DNA from: Paraktedonobacter sp036384215
GTDB lineage: Bacteria > Chloroflexota > Ktedonobacteria > Ktedonobacterales > Ktedonobacteraceae
Assembly (NCBI GenBank): GCA_036384215.1
Contig: DASVMX010000444.1
Coordinates: 1-8,292, forward strand
Length of the DNA: 8,292 nt
Reading direction: 5' to 3'
Positions 1 to 5,405 of the stretch are shown here, in pieces; positions within the stretch are counted from its first letter, which is position 1; every line of letters begins with the position of its first letter. Both the position numbers and the translations under genes were made by a program. The notes under the pieces are model-generated. The model made no database searches. It was not told where the DNA came from and saw nothing but the letters and a program-made list of their open reading frames with translations.

Positions 1-213
1 CTCGCCCATCAGCAGATAAAGCTCCTGCTGAATAGTATAGATGATCTCCTTGATCTTCACATCACGCGTCATAGCCCGCGCCAGCCCCAGAGCGGATGTC
101 GCCTCATCTACCGTGCCAAAAGTCTCCGGGCGCGGATCATATTTCGGCACCCTCTGCTCACCCAATAGCCCGGTATAACCAGTGTCCCCGGTCCCAGTCG
201 TTACCTTTGCCAT
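1..213 (-). CDS. pduO: PduO-type ATP:cob(I)alamin adenosyltransferase, N-terminal part (gene runs off the left edge)
   Basis: The 71 visible residues match the start of PduO-type corrinoid adenosyltransferases, which move the adenosyl group of ATP onto cob(I)alamin to make coenzyme B12 in the cytoplasm. The glycine-rich ATP-binding start is clear: TGTGDTGYTGLLG at residues 5-18, then RVPKYDP at 21-27. The second family signature, FGTVDEATSALGLA (32-45), follows. Family members are usually about 180-200 residues, so roughly two thirds of the protein lies outside the window. I chose the ATG at 213 because AGGAG lies a few bases upstream. An in-frame ATG at 225 would add four residues but has only an A-rich stretch before it. 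The gene is divergent from the GNAT gene at 575. The family is confident; whether it serves B12 salvage or synthesis cannot be told here. Confidence 0.9.
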   Translation of the reverse strand, partial: MAKVTTGTGDTGYTGLLGEQRVPKYDPRPETFGTVDEATSALGLARAMTRDVKIKEIIYTIQQELYLLMGE

Positions 214-270
214 GGCTCTCCTCATCTTTTTGGTTAGAAGCAAATTTGATTTAGTACGAATTTGGTTTGG

Positions 271-298
271 AACATAGCGTGGAGTAAGATGATGGCAA
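271..298 (-). promoter_or_regulatory. Candidate promoter for the adenosyltransferase gene
   Basis: On the minus strand TTGCCA (293-298) is followed after 16 bases by TATGTT (271-276). The -35 box matches five of six consensus bases and the -10 box four. It overlaps the inverted repeat at 275-319: the -35 box falls mostly in the loop and the spacer covers one arm. The leader to the start at 213 would be about 50 bases. This is a sequence match only. Confidence 0.35.
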
Positions 299-319
299 GC
301 ATCGTCTTACTCCACGCTA
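275..319. repeat. Inverted repeat, 20-base arms around a 5-base loop
   Basis: The left arm (275-294) and right arm (300-319) are reverse complements except for one position that would be a G-U pair in RNA. The loop is GCAAG (295-299). No T-run follows on either strand, so it is not a standard intrinsic terminator. It could be a large operator or cruciform over the adenosyltransferase promoter, a structured leader, or a small mobile-element remnant. I saw no second copy in the window. Confidence 0.8.
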
Positions 320-363
320 GATGCTGGCTAAATAATCAAAGTTCTCGCCACCACTTTGCTTCT

Positions 364-393
364 TTGACGCCTAATTGTCGGCAGATCTATTAT
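364..393 (+). promoter_or_regulatory. Candidate sigma70-type promoter for the GNAT gene
   Basis: TTGACG (364-369) and TATTAT (388-393) are separated by 18 bases, each matching the consensus at five of six positions. Transcription would begin near 400, leaving a leader of about 175 bases before the start at 575. A second possible -10 box, TAAAAT at 518-523, lies closer to the gene but has no good -35 partner. Confidence 0.45.
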
Positions 394-503
394 ACTGCAT
401 CCTGTATAGAGTCGCCCACAACGTTGATAACATGGAAACCTCCCCTTCCGAGTCCGATGGATCTCAACACAACCAACAAGAGCCAGGGGAACCTGAATAG
501 TTG

Positions 504-516
504 CTCAATTTTTGAG
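504..516 (+). promoter_or_regulatory. Short dyad CTCAA-TTT-TTGAG before the GNAT gene
   Basis: CTCAA (504-508) and TTGAG (512-516) are perfect inverted repeats around TTT. They sit immediately upstream of TAAAAT (518-523), about 60 bases before the GNAT start. The position would suit an operator, but such a short dyad can occur by chance. Confidence 0.25.
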
Positions 517-574
517 GTAAAATAGAATGAGTATTCATTAGAAAGAAGAAAGAAGGACGGGCACAGCAACACGT

Positions 575-1528
575 ATGCAAGAAAGTTCATGGCAGATTCA
601 ACCTTTTGAGGCCGCGACAGACACGGCTCTCGCCTTTACGTTATGGCAAACGACACTTGGGCAGGAGTGGCCCATCGATTTTCAGCGTTTTCAACAGATC
701 CTCTCGTCCTCAGAGTCCAGGCATTTTGTGGCACGAGCGCAGGGACAGGTGATCGGCTTTGTCGCGACGGCGCAGACTCTGCACAAGGGAGAGAAGATCG
801 GACATGTACAGGTGCTGCTGGTAGCTCCAACCTGGCAACGCAGGAGTCTCGGCAGCGCTCTGCTCGACAAGGCACTCGACCAACTGCGCGCGGCACGGGT
901 GGATTTCGCGCAGTTGGGAGGCCGCACACCGCGCTTCTGGTGTGGTGTACCCGACAATCTGCCGGGCGCGCGGGCCTTTTTCCAGGCTCGCGGCTGGCAA
1001 TTTACAGAGACAGTCTACGATCTAAGCCAGGATCTAAGCCAGTACACTACCCCGCCTGTGATTGACCAGCGCATGGTCACGGAGCAGATCACACTGGATA
1101 CGGCCAGCGAGGCGGATATCCCCGAAGTGCTGGCATTTGAAGCGCGCGAGTTTCTCGGCTGGCTGGCACATTACGAACGCCTGGCTGGCCTTGGTGACTA
1201 CCAGGATATCCTGGTGGCCCGCGATCAGCGCACCGGCCAGGTCGTCGGCACCCTGCTGATGTCCACGCCTCAATCCAACACGACACGCACCGATGTGGTC
1301 TGGCGCGTCCTGCTCGGCTCTGACGCCGGCTCGATGGGCGCGGTCGGCGTGGCCGAGGCCGAACATGGACGCGGCATTGGCATCGCCCTGGTCGCCCGCG
1401 CCTCCGACCTGCTGCGCGCACGCGGCATTCGCAACTGCTATATCGACTGGGTGGTGATTACTGACTTTTATGCCAAACTGGGCTATAAAAAGTGGCGCGC
1501 CCTCCAGATGAGCGAGCGCACGCTTTAA
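575..1528 (+). CDS. Protein with two tandem GNAT (N-acetyltransferase) domains
   Basis: This 317-residue protein is two GNAT folds in a row. GNAT enzymes transfer an acyl group from acyl-CoA to an amine. In the N-terminal half (about 5-150) strand beta4 and motif A read VQVLLVAP (78-85) then RSLGSA (90-95), the RxxGxA pyrophosphate loop. GARAFFQARGW (131-141) is the usual end of the fold. In the C-terminal half (about 170-310) motif A is VGVAEAEHGRGIGIALV (257-273) and DFYAKLGY (297-304) closes it. Both loops are intact, so neither half is clearly dead. The linker holds DLSQDLSQ (149-156), encoded by an exact 12-base tandem repeat. The start at 575 is the first ATG; AGAAGGA lies about 17 bases upstream, which is long spacing. 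Its substrate cannot be read from the sequence. The next gene is convergent, so it is probably monocistronic. Confidence 0.88.
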   Translation: MQESSWQIQPFEAATDTALAFTLWQTTLGQEWPIDFQRFQQILSSSESRHFVARAQGQVIGFVATAQTLHKGEKIGHVQVLLVAPTWQRRSLGSALLDKALDQLRAARVDFAQLGGRTPRFWCGVPDNLPGARAFFQARGWQFTETVYDLSQDLSQYTTPPVIDQRMVTEQITLDTASEADIPEVLAFEAREFLGWLAHYERLAGLGDYQDILVARDQRTGQVVGTLLMSTPQSNTTRTDVVWRVLLGSDAGSMGAVGVAEAEHGRGIGIALVARASDLLRARGIRNCYIDWVVITDFYAKLGYKKWRALQMSERTL

Positions 1529-1542
1529 AAGGCTCTCGCTCA
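1509..1542 (+). terminator. Possible stem-loop terminator spanning the GNAT stop codon
   Basis: TGAGCGAG (1509-1516) and CTCGCTCA (1535-1542) are perfect 8-base inverted repeats around an 18-base loop containing the TAA stop. Only CTTTACTC follows, so the T-run is weak. It lies between two convergent genes, where a terminator is expected. The left arm is coding sequence. Confidence 0.35.
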
Positions 1543-1624
1543 CTTTACTCCGTGAATAGAGATGGGATCTTTCTACGCGTCTTCTTCTTACATTATTGTG
1601 TATTGTGGCTATAAGAAATCCAGA

Positions 1625-2500
1625 CTAGAAAACGCGCTTACTGTTGTAGCGGTAGGCTCTGCTGACGCGCCGCCAGTCGAGTTCGCGGCCACGTACTGGA
1701 CGCTGCTCTTCCAGCATCTCCAGGCGCTCGGTCGCGAGAAAGCGGCGTCGCAGATTGGAGAGGTCGATCTGTTCATCTGGCGGGAAAAAAGCTTTGTACA
1801 ACAGAGCCGCTTCCGCCAGGGTGAGTATCCCGTCGCCGCTGGCCGGTTCTTTGACAACTTCGAGCGAACGCGTCTGCTTGCTGCGCGGCCCACCGTTGTT
1901 GTTCTCCTGCTCCCACCAGATCCTGTCAGCCTCCGCCGAGCCCATCGAGGCCATGTCCGCCAGATACTTCAGGATAAGCTCTGGCTCACGTTGAATCTGC
2001 GCGCGCAGAGTGTGCAGCGCAGCCTGCAAGATTGGCCCTACCTCGGGATCGAGTGAATACCGATCAGCTTCTATTTCAGATACGGCCACCCAGCGCACGC
2101 GCAAACTTGGCACCGGATTGTGCTGCAGGTTGGGGCGCAGTTCATCGCGATTGGCCCGCAGGAGCACGCTATGGATCAGGGAAACCGCCGCGCCCTGTTC
2201 GCTACTGTTCCAGATATGCACCTGCTGCTCCTGCCAGCCAGCCTTCAACTGAACCAGAGCCGAGTTTGTGTGCCAGACCAGCAGCGTCTCGATGGTGCGC
2301 GCCACCGCGTCGGTGACCGCTTCCGTCCCCAGCACAAGACGCATCGGCGGCCCCCAGGGACCATCGCGCAGCAACACCCAGAGCGACCAGTCGCGCACCG
2401 CGAAGGTTACCACGCTGGCGGTCACAATCAAACGGCGCGGCGCTACGTCGCGTGCAGGCTGCGGCTGAATAGGCATCCTTGGCCCCTGAGAGGTATTCAT
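1625..2500 (-). CDS. NrtR-like regulator: degenerate Nudix domain plus C-terminal winged helix
   Basis: The 291-residue product has the two-domain plan of NrtR-type regulators, in which a Nudix-fold domain senses a nucleotide (ADP-ribose in characterised NrtR) and a winged helix binds DNA. Residues about 23-165 look like the Nudix fold, beginning RRLIVTASVVTFAV with WVLLRDG after it. The catalytic Nudix box is gone: where GxxxxxExxxxxxxREUxEE is expected the sequence is LGTEAVTDAVARTIETLL, so hydrolysis is unlikely. Residues about 225-291 form the winged helix, from LTLAEAALLYKAFF through DLSNLRRRFLATERLEML to a basic end with RAYRYNSKRV. Between them lies an extra segment of about 50 residues rich in charged and Asn/Gly residues. 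I placed the start at the ATG at 2500; a TTG at 2536 would add 12 residues and an ATG at 2476 would remove eight. It is divergent from the phospholipase gene. Its regulon is unknown. Confidence 0.75.
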   Translation of the reverse strand: MNTSQGPRMPIQPQPARDVAPRRLIVTASVVTFAVRDWSLWVLLRDGPWGPPMRLVLGTEAVTDAVARTIETLLVWHTNSALVQLKAGWQEQQVHIWNSSEQGAAVSLIHSVLLRANRDELRPNLQHNPVPSLRVRWVAVSEIEADRYSLDPEVGPILQAALHTLRAQIQREPELILKYLADMASMGSAEADRIWWEQENNNGGPRSKQTRSLEVVKEPASGDGILTLAEAALLYKAFFPPDEQIDLSNLRRRFLATERLEMLEEQRPVRGRELDWRRVSRAYRYNSKRVF

Positions 2501-2556
2501 AGTAGCGTCCAACTTCCCTGCATCGCTATGCAACAATGTTTCTATTCATGCCCTTG

Positions 2557-2586
2557 ATTGTACCCACTTACACAACAGATGTGCAA
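2557..2586 (-). promoter_or_regulatory. Candidate promoter for the NrtR-like gene
   Basis: On the minus strand TTGCAC (2581-2586) precedes TACAAT (2557-2562) with an 18-base spacer. The -10 box matches five of six positions and the -35 box mainly its TTG. Transcription would start near 2550, about 50 bases before the ATG at 2500. Confidence 0.45.
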
Positions 2587-2607
2587 GCCTTTTAATCGAG
2601 AAAGTCA

Positions 2608-2636
2608 TTGCATCTGGACAGGAAAGCAGGTACAAT
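2608..2636 (+). promoter_or_regulatory. Candidate promoter for the phospholipase-family gene
   Basis: TTGCAT (2608-2613) and TACAAT (2631-2636) are separated by 17 bases. It resembles the facing promoter (same TTGCA and same TACAAT), which suggests shared control. A start of transcription near 2643 supports translation from 2806 and not from 2608 or 2638. Confidence 0.45.
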
Positions 2637-2702
2637 TATGCATAAATATCCATCGATAAATGCATCGGGGACGTTTTCCGGCCAGGAAAGCCAGAACACG
2701 CC

Positions 2703-2761
2703 TGAGCTCATTTCAATGAGAAAAATTAAACGCTCGTCCGGGATCTGCCAGACCCGGTCTG
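2703..2761 (+). repeat. Cluster of short dyads in the phospholipase leader
   Basis: Three small perfect inverted repeats lie close together: TGAGCTCA (2703-2710), CTCATT-TC-AATGAG (2707-2720) and CAGACC-C-GGTCTG (2749-2761). They fall inside the predicted untranslated leader. They may be protein-binding sites or small RNA hairpins; chance is not excluded. Confidence 0.3.
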
Positions 2762-2805
2762 CATCTGGGAAGAACGCCGCATCAGGCGGGAGGGTAAAAA
2801 CAACT

Positions 2806-4035
2806 ATGCCGGCATTTCTGACACACTGGCGTATTTTAATTGAAACCGCGCGCAACAGCCAGGATGCTGGCGGCGACCTTGGTTCGCTGATCATCGATGC
2901 CGACGCGCTGCGCAGGCGCGCCCATGGTTGGTCCACACCTCCGCAGACCACCCCTGCTGGCGCGGTCTGGGACACCGGCCCGCTACCGGAGATCGACTTT
3001 CGCTTTCCCGGCAGCGACATCTCGGCCATGGCCTTCCTGGGCGCCCTGGCTCCTGATGTCATCTACTATCACTCGCGCTACTTACGTGCAAAGTTCACAG
3101 ATGCCTATCTACGCGCACCTCAGGCGCGCTCTTTGCAAATAAACCAGGCACCGCAATGGTCGGAACTCTTCCACCGCTCGCACTCGGGAGAGCTACCCAT
3201 CCTGTTTCTGGAACAAGTCGCGTTGATTCCCGCTCCGGCCCTGCGCAGCCAGGCCCTGGCCTTCGCCCTTGGCTATATCTCGCACGTCGCCACAGATATT
3301 GCTCTTAATCCCTGGATCTCCGCCCTCGCCCCGCATGCCCCACAGCGCCGCGCACGCGGCCCACATTGTTCGTTTGAGTTGCTCGTCGATGAATACCTGG
3401 CTGGCAGCTATTTCGAGCACGAGCGCTATAATCTGCTCCATCAGCCCTGGGAAGGCTATATTGAGCCAGCCGCGCGCAATCTCAGCCAGTCTGGCACACC
3501 GACCTCCCAGCTTTTACAGATTCTCGCCAGCGCGGCAGAGGTCTACCGGTTGCAGGAAAACCAGGCAGCGACCCTGCCAGCGGACTTCCTGGCCGGTCTG
3601 CGGGGTTTGCGGCGCTTCCTGTCTGGATCATCTGGCATAGCGCGCTGGCTGGCCCTGCGCGCCAGGAGCAAGAAAGCCCAATCAGATGCTATTCACGCGC
3701 TGCTGCATGACTCGCCCGCCGGCGCGGAAACTATTCCGCTGGAAGAGATGTTGCGTTATGCCACCCGCCTGAGCGAGCATCTCTGTCGGCGCGCCATCAA
3801 CTACTACACGGCCCTGCGCAACAGTAACGCGGAAGCCAGCGAACGCAGTTACCAGCGCGCCTCCCTCGTCTCCGACCTGCGCAACTGGGATCTCTACACC
3901 GGCTACGCCACAAGCAGCGAACCAGCAACAGAGGCATCCCTCCCCCTCCACAACTGGGTCCACTTCTCCCACCTCTGGGAAAACGCCACCCCCGCGCAGG
4001 AGCAGATTGCCCGCTTGATCGGCCAGCCCGGCTAA
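2806..4035 (+). CDS. Zinc-dependent phospholipase C family protein
   Basis: The 409-residue product belongs to the zinc-dependent phospholipase C family (alpha-toxin/PC-PLC fold), whose characterised members cleave phospholipid head groups using three zinc ions. The expected metal ligands are in order: His7 in FLTHW, Asp84 in GALAPD, His123 or His126 in LFHRSHSGE, His160 and Asp164 in GYISHVATD, and His187, Glu191 in PHCSFELLVD. No signal peptide is visible, unlike the secreted toxins, so the protein is probably cytoplasmic. About 200 residues after the last ligand, mostly helical and rich in Ala, Leu and Arg, are not explained by the core. The reading frame is open from 2608. I chose 2806 because family members begin M-P-x-F-x-T-H, GGGAGGG stands 11 bases upstream, and the likely promoter leaves earlier starts untranscribed. 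The true substrate is unknown. Confidence 0.82.
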   Translation: MPAFLTHWRILIETARNSQDAGGDLGSLIIDADALRRRAHGWSTPPQTTPAGAVWDTGPLPEIDFRFPGSDISAMAFLGALAPDVIYYHSRYLRAKFTDAYLRAPQARSLQINQAPQWSELFHRSHSGELPILFLEQVALIPAPALRSQALAFALGYISHVATDIALNPWISALAPHAPQRRARGPHCSFELLVDEYLAGSYFEHERYNLLHQPWEGYIEPAARNLSQSGTPTSQLLQILASAAEVYRLQENQAATLPADFLAGLRGLRRFLSGSSGIARWLALRARSKKAQSDAIHALLHDSPAGAETIPLEEMLRYATRLSEHLCRRAINYYTALRNSNAEASERSYQRASLVSDLRNWDLYTGYATSSEPATEASLPLHNWVHFSHLWENATPAQEQIARLIGQPG

Positions 4036-4060
4036 GAAAAAGTAGCTACTTCTCTTGCGA

Positions 4061-4100
4061 AGCGCCGCAGGCGCTGAGGAATCCTGTTATCAGGAAATTT
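4061..4100 (+). terminator. Candidate terminator of the phospholipase-family gene
   Basis: Two hairpins follow the stop at 4035: AGCGCC-GCA-GGCGCT (4061-4075) and TCCTG-TTAT-CAGGA (4082-4095). The second is followed by AATTTT. The second stem is only five pairs and the T-run is short, so termination is plausible but not strong. The palindrome AGTAGCTACT lies just before them (4041-4050). Confidence 0.4.
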
Positions 4101-4115
4101 TACCAGTGATAGAAA

Positions 4116-4156
4116 AATCAAGAGAATCAAACAGGCACCCGTGTTTGGATGCCTGT
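4116..4156 (-). terminator. Candidate terminator of the small membrane-protein gene
   Basis: Read on the minus strand, ACAGGCA (4156-4150) pairs with TGCCTGT (4137-4131), with two more pairs beyond a mismatch. It is followed by a T-rich run, TTTGATTCTCTTGATTTTT. It lies 22 bases after the stop codon at 4179-4181. Confidence 0.45.
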
Positions 4157-4178
4157 ATATTGTATTGAAAAGTGGGGT

Positions 4179-4331
4179 TTAACGGCCAAGCAGGATGGTG
4201 AGTGCCGTCGCCAGACCAGCAGAGAGCAAAATGGATAAAAAGAGAAGTAAACGAATTTTTCTGATCTGCGCGCGATTATCGATGGCAACTGTTTTTGAGC
4301 CACTGCGCTGTTGAACATATTTTTCTGACAT
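4179..4331 (-). CDS. Small single-pass membrane protein, 50 residues
   Basis: I do not recognise this gene. An ATG at 4331 opens a 50-residue frame ending in TAA at 4179-4181. It has a near-ideal ribosome binding site, AGGAGAGG (4340-4347), eight bases upstream. The first 27 residues are polar and basic (MSEKYVQQRSG..., with Arg20, Arg24, Lys25 and Arg27). Residues 28-48 form one hydrophobic helix, LLLFLSILLSAGLATALTILL, and the protein ends GR. The charge pattern predicts the N-terminus inside the cell. It could be an assembly or modulator subunit, a tail-anchored protein or a small stress peptide; nothing decides this. It lies 254 bases downstream of the ChrB_N gene on the same strand but has its own leader. 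A perfect TATAAT lies at 4427-4432. An overlapping 63-codon frame in the same region lacks this ribosome binding site. Confidence 0.6.
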   Translation of the reverse strand: MSEKYVQQRSGSKTVAIDNRAQIRKIRLLLFLSILLSAGLATALTILLGR

Positions 4332-4426
4332 AGTGTTTTCCTCTCCTGGAAAAACTAGAAACGAAGTGGCCAGAGGTTTGGCCTCCCCTTATGGTTCATT
4401 ACGTATGAGAGAGGGCTATGGTTGCA

Positions 4427-4432
4427 ATTATA
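4427..4432 (-). promoter_or_regulatory. Possible -10 box for the small membrane-protein gene
   Basis: TATAAT occurs exactly on the minus strand, which would start transcription near 4420 and leave a leader of about 90 bases. There is no good -35 box at 16-18 bases upstream and no TGn extension, so the promoter call is tentative. Confidence 0.3.
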
Positions 4433-4585
4433 AGCGCCAATTCCGCCTTTTCTCTCCCGTTGATAAAAGAAGCGCTCCACAAACTCCTCCATTTATCATC
4501 AGGAACGCGGAGCTCGCGCTAAAAATTCCCGGCTGCGTTTCCTTTAGAACTCAACCCGTCGAAAACGACGTTTCTCCGGGCATCT

Positions 4586-5254
4586 CTACTCTTCATCTGG
4601 CACTGAATACATCTGTTCTATAGAGGTATGCAACGAAGGGACAAACAAGGATGTTTCACTTTCCTCTAACGGGGGCAACAGCTCGCTATGAAGGTCGAGC
4701 ACACGACGAACGCGCGAGTAATCGTGATCGAGCAAGAGGCGAAAGACCTGTTCGCAGAGCACCAGGCTCTCGGCTGCCGCGGCGCGCCTGGTCGCGGTCA
4801 GGCTACCCAGCAAATCGTGGCGCTTGGCCGAGCGAAACAGCACGTGTACCTTTTCCAGGCATTCAGCACATTCGACGTGCACCTGTTCGCTCCAGACCTG
4901 GCTCTCAAGCAAGCGCTGTGCGCGCCCCAGAAAGCGCGTACAAAGCAAGATGACCTCCTGGTACTTTTCATGGCGCGCCTCCACCAGTGCCTGCAAAATG
5001 CGCTGCTCATCCGCGGACTCAAGGGCAAAGACAGAGAAAAGACATGCTTCGCCGCCCATTTCGCGTACATCGTGGATGAGCTGGCGAAACTGTTTTTCCA
5101 CCTCCTCAGAGTAGGGCAACAGATAAACAGAATTCTGAAGCGCAAAAGCCCCCAGATTTTGCAGACGGCGCCAGACCCAGACTCGTTTCTGAGAAGGCTC
5201 GCTCGGCACTTTATACGTCAACTGTAGCCAGCGGATGGCTTCTCGTTCGCGCAT
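4586..5254 (-). CDS. ChrB N-terminal-domain protein (orphan, no ChrB C-terminal domain)
   Basis: The 222-residue product matches the N-terminal domain of ChrB, a regulator found with chromate transport genes. The family pattern is seen at the start: WLQLTYKVPSEPSQKRVWVWRR at about 9-30, then LQNLGAFALQNSVYLLPYSEE (31-51). A segment follows in which GGEACLFSVFAL (about 67-78) fits the usual GGEA motif. The rest, about 80-222, is helical and charged, and ends in an acidic tail. Full ChrB proteins are longer, with a C-terminal domain I do not see here, and no chromate transporter is in the window, so chromate sensing should not be assumed. GAGGAA lies seven bases before the ATG at 5254. The gene has its own promoter, whose start site is covered by a GTAAC-N4-GTTAC dyad. 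A PaaX-like regulator is a possible alternative reading. Confidence 0.75.
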   Translation of the reverse strand: MREREAIRWLQLTYKVPSEPSQKRVWVWRRLQNLGAFALQNSVYLLPYSEEVEKQFRQLIHDVREMGGEACLFSVFALESADEQRILQALVEARHEKYQEVILLCTRFLGRAQRLLESQVWSEQVHVECAECLEKVHVLFRSAKRHDLLGSLTATRRAAAAESLVLCEQVFRLLLDHDYSRVRRVLDLHSELLPPLEESETSLFVPSLHTSIEQMYSVPDEE

Positions 5255-5283
5255 GGAGTTATTCCTCAGCCGTAAATAAAGCT

Positions 5284-5308
5284 AAAAAAGTAACCAGCGT
5301 TACCTGGT
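5284..5308 (-). promoter_or_regulatory. Dyad GTAAC-N4-GTTAC with T6, at the ChrB_N transcription start: operator or small terminator
   Basis: On the minus strand GTAAC (5303-5299), GCTG and GTTAC (5294-5290) run straight into six T (5289-5284). An overlapping dyad, ACCAG (5308-5304) with CTGGT (5297-5293), uses the same bases, so the two hairpins exclude each other. With the promoter at 5315-5343 the start of transcription falls at about 5308. An operator is then more natural than an attenuator, but termination of read-through from the upstream gene is also possible. Confidence 0.45.
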
Positions 5309-5314
5309 GCGGCT

Positions 5315-5343
5315 ATAGTACTCCTCCCCCATTCGCAAGTCAA
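5315..5343 (-). promoter_or_regulatory. Sigma70-type promoter of the ChrB_N gene
   Basis: On the minus strand TTGACT (5338-5343) and TACTAT (5315-5320) are separated by exactly 17 bases, matching five and four of six consensus positions. The leader to the ATG at 5254 would be about 55 bases. The promoter lies in the gap after the desulfurase stop, so the two genes need not be co-transcribed. Confidence 0.55.
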
Positions 5344-5405
5344 GGCGTCAAAAAGTCCGGCTTTGCTTGATAAAGCTAAGTCCCGAAAAGAGGCCTGCTC
5401 ACCGG

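Larger units (their letters stand above)
214..574. other. Divergent intergenic region between the adenosyltransferase and GNAT genes
   Basis: This is a 361-base gap without a convincing gene. It holds a candidate minus-strand promoter, a long inverted repeat (275-319), a candidate plus-strand promoter (364-393) and a short dyad next to a TAAAAT box (504-523). Open frames in it, such as 262-525 on the plus strand, have no good ribosome binding site and no recognisable protein character. Confidence 0.6.
2501..2805. other. Divergent control region between the NrtR-like and phospholipase genes
   Basis: This 305-base gap carries two back-to-back promoters with their -35 boxes 21 bases apart (2587-2607), then a phospholipase leader of about 160 bases rich in short dyads (2703-2761). 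Open frames exist on both strands here but lack support. The plus-strand frame from 2608 or 2638 begins at or before the likely transcription start. Confidence 0.6.

Noticed and set aside
1562..2056. 164-codon plus-strand frame opposite the NrtR-like gene
   Set aside because: It is antisense to a frame with clear Nudix and winged-helix character. Long shadow frames are expected in GC-rich coding DNA.
2592..2808. Minus-strand frame opposite the phospholipase leader whose translation looks protein-like (hydrophobic, with Trp and Pro)
   Set aside because: It has no ribosome binding site within this stretch and extends into the antisense of the phospholipase gene to find a start. It also crosses both candidate promoters. 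A decayed gene remnant remains possible, but nothing recognisable supports it.
4557..4573. Hairpin CGTCG-AAAA-CGACG with overlapping AAACG-A-CGTTT just after the ChrB_N stop, as a terminator
   Set aside because: On the transcribed (minus) strand no T-run follows the stem, so intrinsic termination is not supported. It is kept only as a possible relative of the H-NOX upstream dyad.
4333..4623. 96-codon plus-strand frame between the small membrane gene and the ChrB_N gene
   Set aside because: There is no ribosome binding site or recognisable protein, and it overlaps the end of the ChrB_N gene and the leader of the small gene.
5352..5385. Weak GCTTT-N7-AAAGC hairpin after the desulfurase stop
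   Set aside because: The stem is five AT-rich pairs and the T-run begins six bases later, which is too weak to call as a terminator.
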